DNA of 64,000 nucleotides from assembly GCF_003583405.1 (NCBI RefSeq), contig NZ_QXEC01000003.1, positions 124,001-188,000 of the forward strand, read 5' to 3'. The stretch is from Micromonospora radicis. Lineage in GTDB: Bacteria > Actinomycetota > Actinomycetes > Mycobacteriales > Micromonosporaceae. Position 1 is the stretch's first letter. Each line of letters starts with the position of its first letter. Made by a program: the position numbers and the translations under genes. The notes beneath the pieces were generated by a model. That model searched no databases, was not told the origin of the DNA, and saw only the letters and a list, made by a program, of their open reading frames with translations. Shown piece after piece: positions 34,270-43,066 of the stretch.

Positions 34270-35904
34270 CTATCGGACGCCGGCCACCAGGCCGGGTTCG
34301 GCCGCGACGCGGCGGCCACCGATCAGGTCGGCCGCCCGCTCGGCGACGGCGACGACCGGCGCGTTGGTGTTGCCGCGGGGCACCAGCGGCAGCACCGAGG
34401 CGTCCACGACCCGCAGGTGCTCGACCCCCCGCACCCGCAACTGCGGGTCGAGGACCGATCCGATCGCGCAGGTACCCGCCGGGTGGAAGATCGACTGTGT
34501 GGTGGCGCGGACGAAGGCGCGCAGGTCGGCGTCGGAGTCCGACGCCGGATGGGTGAAGCGCCCCTGGGTGTACGGACGCAGTGCGGCCTGCGCGGCGATG
34601 TCGAGCGCGATCCGCAGTCCGGCCACCATCACCCGGACGTCGTCGGGATCGTCGTAGTAGCGGTGCCGGATCCGGGGCTTTGCGGTGGGATCGGGCGACG
34701 CCAGGCTGACCTCGCCGCGGCTGGCCGGGCGCAGCACGCACGGGCCGAAGGAGACACCGTGTCCGGGCGGCACCCCGAGCGCACCGTCGACGAACGTCAC
34801 CGGCAGCGCGTGGAACTGCACGTCCGGTGCGGCCAGTCCGTCCCGGGTCCGCACGAAGCCACCCACCTCGGGCACGTTCGAGCTGAGCGGCCCGGTGCCC
34901 TCCTGCTCGAACTGCCGCACGTACCGTTCCTCGCCGGCGCTGAGCAGGCTCACCGGCTGGTCGTGGGTGAACACCAGGTAGGTGGACGGGTGGTCCTGCA
35001 GGTTGCGCCCCACCTCGGGCTGGTCGACCAGCACCGGGATGCCGAGGCCGCGCAACTGGTCGGCGGGGCCGACACCGGAGAGCATCAGCAGTTGCGGGGA
35101 GTTGTACGCCCCGGCGGCGAGAATCACCTCCCGCGCGGCGCGCAGCTCGACCGACCGGTCCAGCTGCTGGCAGTGCACGCCGACGGCCACCCCACGCTCC
35201 AACAGGACCCGGAGAACCTGAAGGTGGGTCCGCACGGTCAGGTTCGCCCGCCCGCGCACCGGGTGCAGGTACGCGGCGGCGGCGCTGCACCGCCGGCCGT
35301 TTCGCTGGTTGACCTGGTAGTAGCCGAAGCCGTCCTGCTCGGCGCCGTTGAAGTCGTCGTTGGCGGCGTACCCCGCCTCGATCGCGGCCTGGACGAACGC
35401 GGTCGACATCGGGTTGCGCGACCGGTTCTCCGACACCGGCAGCGGACCGCCGACCCCGTGGTACCGCGACGCGCCCCGCTCGTTGTCCTCGCAGCGCAGG
35501 AAGTACGGCAGCAGCTGGGCGTAGGTCCAGCCCGGCTGGTCCCAGTCGTCGAAGTCGGTGCGGTGCCCCCGGATGTGCACCATGCCGTTCATCGCGCTGG
35601 TGCCGCCGAGGACCCGACCGCGCGGCAGGTAGAGCCGCCTGCCGTCGAGCTGCGGCTCGTCGTGGCTGTCGTAGTCCCAGTCGTAGCGGGTACGGCACAA
35701 CCTGCCGCCCCAGGCCGGGATCCGGATGCTGTCCACGTCGTCGGTGGGGCCGGCCTCGATCAGGCAGACCGTGACGTCGGGGTCCTCGGTGAGCCGCGCC
35801 GCGAGGACGCACCCCGCCGTGCCGGCGCCGACGATGACGTAGTCGTAGGTCTCCCGATCAGGGCCGCCCGGCCCGACCGTACGCAGCTGCTCGTCGCCGC
35901 CCAT
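34270..35904 (-). CDS. GMC oxidoreductase (choline-dehydrogenase-like)
   Basis: A 544-aa FAD enzyme oxidising an alcohol. The dinucleotide motif VIVGAGTAGCVLAARL, GMC signature 1 (PRGRVLGGTSAMNGMV), signature 2 (GAYNSPQLLMLSGVGP), and the catalytic HPAGTC histidine and RGNTNAPV asparagine are all present. Start ATG 35904 after GAGAGG. It stands between epoxide hydrolase 2 and the fused monooxygenase, so it may oxidise an alcohol in the same pathway. Confidence 0.92.
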   Translation of the reverse strand: MGGDEQLRTVGPGGPDRETYDYVIVGAGTAGCVLAARLTEDPDVTVCLIEAGPTDDVDSIRIPAWGGRLCRTRYDWDYDSHDEPQLDGRRLYLPRGRVLGGTSAMNGMVHIRGHRTDFDDWDQPGWTYAQLLPYFLRCEDNERGASRYHGVGGPLPVSENRSRNPMSTAFVQAAIEAGYAANDDFNGAEQDGFGYYQVNQRNGRRCSAAAAYLHPVRGRANLTVRTHLQVLRVLLERGVAVGVHCQQLDRSVELRAAREVILAAGAYNSPQLLMLSGVGPADQLRGLGIPVLVDQPEVGRNLQDHPSTYLVFTHDQPVSLLSAGEERYVRQFEQEGTGPLSSNVPEVGGFVRTRDGLAAPDVQFHALPVTFVDGALGVPPGHGVSFGPCVLRPASRGEVSLASPDPTAKPRIRHRYYDDPDDVRVMVAGLRIALDIAAQAALRPYTQGRFTHPASDSDADLRAFVRATTQSIFHPAGTCAIGSVLDPQLRVRGVEHLRVVDASVLPLVPRGNTNAPVVAVAERAADLIGGRRVAAEPGLVAGVR

Positions 35905-35928
35905 CGGTTTCCTCTCTGGGGTGTGCCA

Positions 35929-35971
35929 GGACGGGGCACCGTCGGCGCGTCGGCGCGTCGGGTGCCCGTCC
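35929..35971 (-). promoter_or_regulatory. Bulged hairpin between epoxide hydrolase 2 and the GMC gene
   Basis: Arms 35929-35940 and 35961-35971 pair with one bulged G; the loop contains repeated GTCGGCGC. It could be an intra-operon attenuator or partial terminator. Confidence 0.35.
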
Positions 35972-36017
35972 ATGCGGGTGGTGTGGCGTGGGGCCGACGG
36001 CACCGACGCGGGTGCGG

Positions 36018-37232
36018 TCAGCTCCGGCCGACGGCGTCGAGGCTTCGACCGGCCCCGGCCCGGCTGCCCCGGAAGAACCGGCGGATGTCGGCCACCAGCA
36101 GCTCCGGCTGTTCCATGGCGGGGAAGTGCCCGGCCCGGTCGTACTCGGTCCACTGCTGGATGTTCGGGAAGTCCCGGTCGGCGAACCGGCGCACCGGCAG
36201 GAACATGTCGTGCCCGAACGCCGCGACGGCCAGCGGTACCGGGTTCGGGCGCGGCCGGGCGCCGACCACCGTGCACGGCAGCAGCGCGACGACTTCCCGG
36301 TAGAGCTGGGCGGAGGAGCCCGCCGTCGCGGTGAACCAGTAGATGGAGACGGTGGTCAACATCTGGTCGCGGTCGACCGCCTGCTCGGGTACGTCGACGC
36401 AGTCGGTCCACTCGCGGTACTTCTCCACGATCCAGGCGAGCTGGCCGACCGGCGAGTCGGTCAACGCGTACGCCACCGTCTGCGGCCGGGTGGCCTGGAC
36501 CTTCATGTAGCCGACGAGGTCGGCGTTGAAGCGCGGCACCAGGTCCATCCGGGCCTGGTCCGCCTCGTCCAGCTCGGCCAGCTCGGACGGATCCGACGGG
36601 CCGGTGAGCAGCATGTTGACGTGCACACCCAGCACGTGCTCCGGGTCGACCTCGCCGAGGTCGAGGGAGACCGCGGAGCCGAAGTCGCCGCCCTGGGCGA
36701 CGTACCGGTCGTAGCCGAGGCGGCGCATCAGCTCGGCCCAGGCCCTGGCGATGCGCAGGATGTCCCAGCCGGTTTCGGGCAGCGGGCTGGAGAAGCCGTA
36801 CCCGGGCAGCGACGGGATGACCAGGTGGAAGGCGTCGGTCGGGTCGCCACCGTGCGAGCGGGGATCGGTCAGTGGGCCGATCACCTTCAGGAACTCCGCC
36901 ACCGAGCCGGGCCAGCCGTGCGTCAGCACCATCGGCAGCGCGTCCGGCTCCGGTGAGCGTACGTGCAGGAAGTGCACGGTCGCGCCGTCGATGGTCGTGG
37001 TGAACTGCGGGTACTGGTTGAGCTGCTCCTCGGCGGCCCGCCAGTCGAAGCCGGTACGCCAGTAGTCGGCCAGCTCCCGCAGGTACGCCCCCGGCACGCC
37101 GCGAGCCCAGCCGCCCCCGTACGGCTCCGCGGGCCAGCGGGTGGCCGCGATCCGGCGGTGCAGGTCGTCAAGGTCACGCTGGGGAATCTCGATGCGGAAC
37201 GGTCGGATCGTCTCGTCGGCCGGCCCGGTCAC
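36018..37232 (-). CDS. Epoxide hydrolase, EHN-type alpha/beta hydrolase (copy 2)
   Basis: A 404-aa paralogue of the enzyme at 29766-30917. The EHN domain ([18 protein letters not shown]), HGWPGS (105-110), nucleophile Asp183 in QGGDFG and the catalytic histidine in [12 protein letters not shown] are intact. It has a short extra C-terminal tail. Start GTG 37232 overlaps the aminotransferase stop by 4 nt, so the two are coupled. Confidence 0.92.
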   Translation of the reverse strand: MTGPADETIRPFRIEIPQRDLDDLHRRIAATRWPAEPYGGGWARGVPGAYLRELADYWRTGFDWRAAEEQLNQYPQFTTTIDGATVHFLHVRSPEPDALPMVLTHGWPGSVAEFLKVIGPLTDPRSHGGDPTDAFHLVIPSLPGYGFSSPLPETGWDILRIARAWAELMRRLGYDRYVAQGGDFGSAVSLDLGEVDPEHVLGVHVNMLLTGPSDPSELAELDEADQARMDLVPRFNADLVGYMKVQATRPQTVAYALTDSPVGQLAWIVEKYREWTDCVDVPEQAVDRDQMLTTVSIYWFTATAGSSAQLYREVVALLPCTVVGARPRPNPVPLAVAAFGHDMFLPVRRFADRDFPNIQQWTEYDRAGHFPAMEQPELLVADIRRFFRGSRAGAGRSLDAVGRS

Positions 37233-38611
37233 CGGGACCGCCCCGCCAGCGTGCCGTCGGCGTCGAGCCGGGCGACCACGTCGACCAGCGCCGCGGCGGC
37301 CCGGCCCACCTGCTCCTCGGTGATGACCAGGGGTGGGGCCATCACCAGGGTGTTGCCGTAGTCCCGGGCCACCACCCGGTGCGCGTGGCGCAGCTCGGTG
37401 GCGACCGCCCCGGCCATCAGCGGCGTCCGGCTGTCCTGGTCGGTGACCAGCTCCACGCCGACGGTGGCCCCCGCCACCCGCACCTCACCCACCTGCGGCA
37501 GCCCGGACAGCGGGGCCAGGGCGGCGCGGAACCACTGCCCGATCGTGCCGGCCCGGGCCACCAGTTCCTCCCGCTCCAGCAGGTCCAGGTTGGCCAGGGC
37601 GATCGCGCACGCGGTGGGGTGACCCGAGTAGGTGTGCCCGTGGAAGAGGTAGTTGCCGCCGCCGGCGACCGTCTCGCCGATGTCGTCGCGCAGCAGCACC
37701 GCGCCCAGGGGGGCGTATCCGCTGGTGAGTCCCTTCGCGATGACCACCAGGTCGGCTGCCATCCCGCGGGCCGCCGAGTCGAACCAGGCACCGGTGCGGC
37801 CGAAGGCGGTCACCACCTCGTCGGCGATGAGCAGGATGCCGTGCCGGGTCAGCAGTTCCCGGACCCGGGGCCAGTAGTCGGCCGGCGGGACGAGGATGCC
37901 GGCCCCGCCCATCACCGGTTCACCGATCATCGCGGCGATGTTGCCCGGGCCGATCCGGTCGATCGTCTCGGCGAGTTCCCGCAGCAGGAAGTCGGTGGTC
38001 TCGGCACCGCCGTACAGCTCGGCGGCCCGGTACGGGTACGGCGGCGAGACCTTCTCCACGTGCGGCAGCCCCAGTCCGATGCCCGCGTGCATGCCCGGGA
38101 TCCCGGTCGCGGTGCCGCTGCCGTAGGTGCTGCCGTGGTAGGCGTAGTGCCGGGAGAGGATCCAGGTGCGGTCCGGCTGGCCGCGGTGGTGGTGGAAGAG
38201 CCGGGCGAACTTGATCGCGCTCTCCACCGCCTCCGAGCCGCCGTTGGTGAAGAAGACCCGGTCCAGTCCGTCGGGTGCCCGCCGGACGAGCCGCTCGGCC
38301 AACTCCAGGGACTGGTCGTTGGAGAAGATGTCGAAGCCGGTGAAGTACTCCAGCCGGCCGAGTTGTCGGGCCGCCGCGTCGGCCAGTTCGGTGCGGCCGT
38401 GGCCCACCTGCGCCACCCAGTTTCCGCCGCCCATGACGTCGAGCAGTTCCGTGCCGTGAGCGTCCCACACCGTGCAGCCGCTCCCCCGGACGACGACGCA
38501 GCGCTCGTTGCGCGCCCCGCTCTGATGCGGGTGCAGGAGCACTCGGCGATCCAACTCCTCCAGGTCGCCGGCGGACCGGGTCGCCGCCGGAACATCGTTG
38601 ACGATCGGCAT
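37229..38611 (-). CDS. Class III PLP aminotransferase
   Basis: A 460-aa omega-type aminotransferase. Cofactor motifs are [15 protein letters not shown], the carboxylate-contact region [26 protein letters not shown] and the PLP lysine Lys293 in [15 protein letters not shown]. It would put an amino group on a terminal ketone or aldehyde, or use an amino acid donor. AAGGAGAG precedes ATG 38611. It is the first gene of the left-running run aminotransferase, epoxide hydrolase, GMC, fused monooxygenase, epoxide hydrolase. Confidence 0.92.
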   Translation of the reverse strand: MPIVNDVPAATRSAGDLEELDRRVLLHPHQSGARNERCVVVRGSGCTVWDAHGTELLDVMGGGNWVAQVGHGRTELADAAARQLGRLEYFTGFDIFSNDQSLELAERLVRRAPDGLDRVFFTNGGSEAVESAIKFARLFHHHRGQPDRTWILSRHYAYHGSTYGSGTATGIPGMHAGIGLGLPHVEKVSPPYPYRAAELYGGAETTDFLLRELAETIDRIGPGNIAAMIGEPVMGGAGILVPPADYWPRVRELLTRHGILLIADEVVTAFGRTGAWFDSAARGMAADLVVIAKGLTSGYAPLGAVLLRDDIGETVAGGGNYLFHGHTYSGHPTACAIALANLDLLEREELVARAGTIGQWFRAALAPLSGLPQVGEVRVAGATVGVELVTDQDSRTPLMAGAVATELRHAHRVVARDYGNTLVMAPPLVITEEQVGRAAAALVDVVARLDADGTLAGRSR

Positions 38612-38958
38612 ACAGCTCTCCTTCGGAAACGGACGGGCACGGTCGGAGTCGTCGTGCGACGACGGGTCGCGGACCAGCGTGCGACGTCGCGGTACGCCCC
38701 CTGTCGGACGAGGCGCGGACAGTGCGCGCGTACCGGCAGGGTCCATCCTCGGCCGCGGCTCGCGCCGGTCGCACCTTTCACATTGCGGTCCCGGTGAGCG
38801 CAATCCGTGAGATGCCGCTGGGGTCGGGCCGGTGCCACGATGCCCCTGGGTGCGGTCGGCCGCGGGCGCATCGACCGGTGCCCCGGGCGGTATCCGCGGT
38901 GTCCTGTCACGCCCCTTGAGGGGTCGGGGCCGTACCCGTGAGCCACGAGGGAGAGATC
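38612..38958. promoter_or_regulatory. Divergent promoter region with ATTGCG-N11-CGCAAT
   Basis: The 347 bp between the divergent aminotransferase and GT2 genes contain no gene. An inverted repeat ATTGCG (38782-38787) and CGCAAT (38799-38804) with 11-nt spacer is operator-like; CGCAATC recurs upstream of the second GT2 gene. Confidence 0.4.
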
Positions 38959-39673
38959 GTGTCCAGTGAGTTGGCCTGTACCGTCGTCATACCGACCTAC
39001 AACCGTTCGGCACTGCTACGACACACCCTGGATTCACTGACCCGGCAACACCTGCCCACCGACCAGTTCGAAGTCATCGTCGTCGACGACGGCTCCACCG
39101 ACGACACCGCAGACCTCGCCGCAAGCTACCGCGACCGCCTCGACCTGCGCTACCACTACCAACCCGACGAAGGATTCCGCGCCGCCGCCGCCCGCAACAT
39201 CGGCATCGCCGACGCCCGCTCCCCCATCTGCGTCTTCGCCGACTCCGGCGTCATGCTGCACGCCGACAACCTCAACCAACACGTCACCAGCCACCAGTCC
39301 CACCCCGGCCCCACCGCCGTACTCGCCTACATCTACGGCTGCACGGACACGGGGGCGTACAGCAAGCTGATCGGAGAGCGCCTCGACGTGGACGACCTCG
39401 ACGGCAGCATCGAACGGATGCAGGCCCAACGGGAGTGCCGCGACGTCCGCGAACTCTTCTACGACCGCTACGGCGAGGACCTCAGCCGCATCCCCGCCCC
39501 CTGGCAGATCTTCTGGACCGGCAACGTCTCCGCCGAAACCCACCAGCTACGCGCCGTCGGCGGATTCGACGAACAGTTCCGCACCTGGGGCGGCGAAGAC
39601 CTCGACCTCGGCTACCGACTCCACCGCGACGGCGCCCACTTCATCTTCAACCGACAGGCCAAAGCGGTGCACA
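38950..39673 (+). repeat. 724-bp duplicated segment, copy 1
   Basis: Begins at the ribosome site and ends within codon 239 of the first GT2 gene. It matches 40585-41308 with three mismatches, one of them turning the start codon from ATG to GTG. Confidence 0.97.
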
Positions 39674-39858
39674 TCCCACACGAGAGAGTGCTGGAGGCCG
39701 TCATCGAGGACGGCGAGCGCAGCCACCGCTACATGGCCGAGAAGTACCGGACGCCGGTCATCGACCTGCTCGCCGAGCTGCCGATGGAGCGGTACTTCGA
39801 CTTCAACGAACTCGTCGCCGAACTGCTGACGCAGCCGGCCCCGAGCGGCCGTTCCTAG
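38959..39858 (+). CDS. GT2 glycosyltransferase (copy 1)
   Basis: A 299-aa inverting, GT-A-fold glycosyltransferase. The nucleotide-binding start CTVVIPTYNRSALLRHTLDSL and VVDDGSTDDTA are followed by the ADSG metal-site region and a C-terminal galactosyltransferase-like segment GGFDEQFRTWGGEDLDLGYRLHRDG. Sugar and acceptor are unknown; the type recalls validamycin ValG. I place the start at GTG 38959, matching the ATG of copy 2, with GGAGAG upstream; GTG 38938 is an alternative. Residues 1-238 are identical to copy 2 apart from the initiation codon; the last 61 residues differ but remain homologous. Confidence 0.9.
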   Translation: MSSELACTVVIPTYNRSALLRHTLDSLTRQHLPTDQFEVIVVDDGSTDDTADLAASYRDRLDLRYHYQPDEGFRAAAARNIGIADARSPICVFADSGVMLHADNLNQHVTSHQSHPGPTAVLAYIYGCTDTGAYSKLIGERLDVDDLDGSIERMQAQRECRDVRELFYDRYGEDLSRIPAPWQIFWTGNVSAETHQLRAVGGFDEQFRTWGGEDLDLGYRLHRDGAHFIFNRQAKAVHIPHERVLEAVIEDGERSHRYMAEKYRTPVIDLLAELPMERYFDFNELVAELLTQPAPSGRS

Positions 39859-39882
39859 CGCCCGGGGGCGGGGTGGGGCGGA

Positions 39883-39913
39883 GCGACCGGGTGGCCGTCC
39901 GCCCCCCGGTCGC
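39883..39913. terminator. Bidirectional hairpin between convergent genes
   Basis: Perfect 9-bp arms 39883-39891 and 39905-39913 lie between the GT2 stop and the stop of the GyrI-like gene, which it abuts. Confidence 0.55.
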
Positions 39914-40384
39914 CTACTTGACGACGAAGGCGACATCCATCACCAGGTCGTCCGGGCCGGCCGCGATGAAGTCGGTGAAGTACACCTCGCGGGCCGCGTC
40001 CGCCTCCACCAGGCCGTTCTGTTCGAGGTAATCCGCCACCGCGGCGAAGGCCTCGCCGACCTGCGGCGGCACCGCCTGCGACTTCGTCAGCCGGACGAAC
40101 ACCTCGTGGTGGGCCGGCTCCCGGCGGACCGTCGCGGCGACCGGTTCCGCCGGCTCCCGGTGGATCGGCATGCAGGTCTCCACCGCGATGTTCGCCGGGT
40201 CGAACTCGTCGTCGCGGTAGATCGTGAAGGTCGGACCCGCCACCCCACCGTGCTGTTCGGCGAGTTCCGTCAGCCGTTCCATCGTCGCGCGCAGGTGGTC
40301 GGCCAACGCGGCCTGACTCACCCGCTCGTGAAGTTCGCTGAGCACCAACTGCTCGGCCACCTCACGCCGCTGTATCAGGAACAT
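39914..40384 (-). CDS. GyrI-like / effector-binding domain protein
   Basis: A 156-aa protein resembling the small-molecule-binding domain of AraC/MerR multidrug regulators (GyrI-like, SOUL-type fold) without a DNA-binding domain. Blocks are LATMERLTELAEQHG-like helix, GPTFTIYRDDEFDPANIAVETCMPI and EVYFTDFIAAGPDDLVMDVAFVV. It could bind or sequester the product or an intermediate. It lies between the two GT2 copies on the opposite strand. Confidence 0.75.
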   Translation of the reverse strand: MFLIQRREVAEQLVLSELHERVSQAALADHLRATMERLTELAEQHGGVAGPTFTIYRDDEFDPANIAVETCMPIHREPAEPVAATVRREPAHHEVFVRLTKSQAVPPQVGEAFAAVADYLEQNGLVEADAAREVYFTDFIAAGPDDLVMDVAFVVK

Positions 40385-40508
40385 CCGAACCTCCGATGGT
40401 TAGTGCAGATCGCCGGCACAGGGCATACCGGGTCATCGACGGTCATAGCCTAGCGTCGATTGCTTCCGATGTGGTGGATCGGATGGTCAGATGCGTGTTC
40501 GAAAGCGC

Positions 40509-40536
40509 AATCAACGAGGTGCCCGGTCGGTTGATT
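40509..40536 (+). promoter_or_regulatory. AATCAAC-N14-GTTGATT inverted repeat upstream of GT2 copy 2
   Basis: Perfect 7-bp arms 40509-40515 and 40530-40536, about 60 bp before the start codon. Operator-like spacing of two turns. GCGCAATC at its left edge recalls the repeat upstream of GT2 copy 1. Confidence 0.4.
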
Positions 40537-40584
40537 CGGCGCCAGGATGCCTACAGCCGCCCACCTTCGCCGTGAGTTCCTCAA

Positions 40585-41308
40585 GGAGAGATCATGTCCA
40601 GTGAGTTGGCCTGCACCGTCGTCATACCGACCTACAACCGTTCGGCACTGCTACGACACACCCTGGATTCACTGACCCGGCAACACCTGCCCACCGACCA
40701 GTTCGAAGTCATCGTCGTCGACGACGGCTCCACCGACGACACCGCAGACCTCGCCGCAAGCTACCGCGACCGCCTCGACCTGCGCTACCACTACCAACCC
40801 GACGAAGGATTCCGCGCCGCCGCCGCCCGCAACATCGGCATCGCCGACGCCCGCTCCCCCATCTGCGTCTTCGCCGACTCCGGCGTCATGCTGCACGCCG
40901 ACAACCTCAACCAACACGTCACCAGCCACCAGTCCCACCCCGGCCCCACCGCCGTACTCGCCTACATCTACGGCTGCACGGACACGGGGGCGTACAGCAA
41001 GCTGATCGGAGAGCGCCTCGACGTGGACGACCTCGACGGCAGCATCGAACGGATGCAGGCCCAACGGGAGTGCCGCGACGTCCGCGAACTCTTCTACGAC
41101 CGCTACGGCGAGGACCTCAGCCGCATCCCCGCCCCCTGGCAGATCTTCTGGACCGGCAACGTCTCCGCCGAAACCCACCAGCTACGCGCCGTCGGCGGAT
41201 TCGACGAACAGTTCCGCACCTGGGGCGGCGAAGACCTCGACCTCGGCTACCGACTCCACCGCGACGGTGCCCACTTCATCTTCAACCGACAGGCCAAAGC
41301 GGTGCACA
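40585..41308 (+). repeat. 724-bp duplicated segment, copy 2
   Basis: Partner of 38950-39673; 721 of 724 positions agree by my reading. The boundary is sharp on both sides: upstream sequence and the last 51 codons diverge at once. Confidence 0.97.
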
Positions 41309-41466
41309 CGCCGCACGAGAAGACCTACGAGCAGTCGATGGAATCCGCCACACGCAACTACCACTACATGGCGGAGAAGTACGATTCACCGCTGATGCGG
41401 ATCCTGGCCGAACTGCCGCCGCGGCGGTTTCTCGACTTCAACGAGTTGGCCGCCGCGGCGATCTGA
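40594..41466 (+). CDS. GT2 glycosyltransferase (copy 2)
   Basis: A 290-aa near-twin of the protein at 38959. The catalytic N-terminal 238 residues are the same, including VVDDGSTDD and WGGEDLDLGYRL; the C-terminal part (HTPHEKTYEQSMESATRNYHYMAEKY) is different and ends shortly after DFNELAAAAI. AAGGAGAG precedes ATG 40594. The differing tail may change acceptor choice. Its stop is 15 bp from the convergent hydrolase gene. Confidence 0.92.
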   Translation: MSSELACTVVIPTYNRSALLRHTLDSLTRQHLPTDQFEVIVVDDGSTDDTADLAASYRDRLDLRYHYQPDEGFRAAAARNIGIADARSPICVFADSGVMLHADNLNQHVTSHQSHPGPTAVLAYIYGCTDTGAYSKLIGERLDVDDLDGSIERMQAQRECRDVRELFYDRYGEDLSRIPAPWQIFWTGNVSAETHQLRAVGGFDEQFRTWGGEDLDLGYRLHRDGAHFIFNRQAKAVHTPHEKTYEQSMESATRNYHYMAEKYDSPLMRILAELPPRRFLDFNELAAAAI

Positions 41467-41481
41467 GCAGTCGGTCTGGCC

Positions 41482-42978
41482 TCAGCCGGTCTGCGTCGGT
41501 GCCGGGCACCGCACGTCGGCGCGCGGCAGTTCACCAGTGGCCAGGTAGCGGTTGGCCCGGTCCTGTACGCAGGCGCTGCCGAAGAACGGATACAGCTCGT
41601 GGCCGTGGGCGTTCTCGACGACGAGTCGGGACCCGCGCAGCGCGGTGGCGACCGCACGGGCGTTCGACAGCGGGACGATCGAGTTGCCGGTCGCGCCGAG
41701 AACCAGCGCCGGCGGGGTGTGCCGGCCGCCCACCGTGACCCGGTTGTCCTTGCGGTACGACCAGAACGCGCACGGGAAGACGTTGGCGGCGGCAACCCCG
41801 AAGTTCGGGTACAGCGGGGTGTACTTCTGCAGGTCCCGCCAGTACGACTCGGTCTTGGTCTGCCAGGGACTCTCGGCGCACATGTACGCGGTGCTCACGG
41901 CGGTGTGGTTGTCCACCGGCACACCCGACACACCGGGACGCACACCGGGGTAGAGCGGCCACGGCGCGGGCGGCTCGTCGCCGCGGCGGATCGCGGACAG
42001 GTTGGCCGCCATCGGCCACGCGAAGGCATCGAAGAACACGCCGAGGATGGTGTAGTAGACCAGTTCGTCTCCCGTCCACTCCCGGCCACCGGCGTGGAAC
42101 GGGGCGTCCTTCCACATGTCCGACACGGTCCGCTCGACCTGCGCCGCGGTGGTGCCCAGACCGAACTCGTCGTCACGGGCGGCGATCCACGCGGAGAAGT
42201 CGTCGAAGCCCTTCTCCATCAGCGAGATCCGCTCGATCCGGGACTGCTGCCACAGCTTGCTCGGGTCAAGCGGGTTGTCCAGCACGAACCGGTCGGTCCG
42301 CTGCGGGAAGAGGGTGGCGTAGATGGCACCGACCGTGCCCAGGGCGTCCGCGCCGAGGAAGCTGATCCGCTTCTCACCGAGGGCGGTCCGGATGACGTCC
42401 ATGTCCCGGGCGATGTTCTCCAGGGTGGCGTGCGGCAGTGCCCAGCCGGCGTGCTTCTGGCAGTCCCGGGCGTACTGGCGGGCCTCGACGACGTGCAGTT
42501 CGAACTCGGCCCGGGACTGGGCGCCCCGGTTCCAGAACCCCTCCGGCTCCTCGCTCGGATAACCGCAGGTGATCGGGGTGCTCTGCTCCAGGAAACGTAC
42601 GTCGAACCCGATGAGGTCGTAGCGCGCCCGCGCCTCGGGCGCCATGTTGTCCGCGTAGTCCAGGGGCAGGTACAACCCGCCGTGCTGGCCCGGTCCACCG
42701 CGGGCACTCAACAGCACGCCGCGCCGCTTGGCCTGGTCGGTGGCCGGCAGCCGGGAGATCATCACCTCGATCTTGCGGCCCTGCGGCTTGCGGTGGTCCA
42801 GCGGCACCTTCACCCGAGCGCAGCGCAGTTCGGGGACGTGGCTGCCGGCGCAGTCGCCCCACTTCAGTCGCTGCGCCGGTGGCTGCTTGCCCGGGCCGGC
42901 CGACGCCGGTGCGGTCAGCGACGTGCCCAGCAGCACCGCGGTCAACGCGGCGCCGAGCACGGCTCTCCAACGGGTCAT
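41482..42978 (-). CDS. Secreted TAP-family alpha/beta hydrolase lacking the Ser nucleophile
   Basis: A 498-aa exported protein. A signal peptide covers about residues 1-27 (cleavage near ASA). The fold matches tripeptidyl aminopeptidase/proline iminopeptidase-like hydrolases: LKWGDCAG start, VPLDHRKPQGRKI, LLSARGGPGQHG oxyanion loop, GFDVRFLEQSTPITC. The nucleophile elbow, normally GxSYGT, reads LGADALGT with Asp211 where Ser is expected, and the acid motif reads GNSIVP instead of a D-x-x-TP form. The histidine region is NAHGHELY. It is probably not a serine peptidase; a binding protein or altered hydrolase is possible. AGGAGG precedes ATG. Confidence 0.85.
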   Translation of the reverse strand: MTRWRAVLGAALTAVLLGTSLTAPASAGPGKQPPAQRLKWGDCAGSHVPELRCARVKVPLDHRKPQGRKIEVMISRLPATDQAKRRGVLLSARGGPGQHGGLYLPLDYADNMAPEARARYDLIGFDVRFLEQSTPITCGYPSEEPEGFWNRGAQSRAEFELHVVEARQYARDCQKHAGWALPHATLENIARDMDVIRTALGEKRISFLGADALGTVGAIYATLFPQRTDRFVLDNPLDPSKLWQQSRIERISLMEKGFDDFSAWIAARDDEFGLGTTAAQVERTVSDMWKDAPFHAGGREWTGDELVYYTILGVFFDAFAWPMAANLSAIRRGDEPPAPWPLYPGVRPGVSGVPVDNHTAVSTAYMCAESPWQTKTESYWRDLQKYTPLYPNFGVAAANVFPCAFWSYRKDNRVTVGGRHTPPALVLGATGNSIVPLSNARAVATALRGSRLVVENAHGHELYPFFGSACVQDRANRYLATGELPRADVRCPAPTQTG

Positions 42979-43066
42979 CTGGTTCCTCCTGTTCGGATCC
43001 ACGGGTCGGACGACGGCGGCGCCGCCACCCTCCGGGAAGTCGTCTGGACCGGGCGCCGGCGACCGG

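Noticed and set aside
39034..39543. 169-codon antisense frame inside GT2 copy 1, repeated identically at 40669-41178 in copy 2
   Set aside because: It repeats only because the underlying 724 bp are duplicated; its Val/Gly/Ala-rich composition is the mirror of C-ending codons in the real gene.
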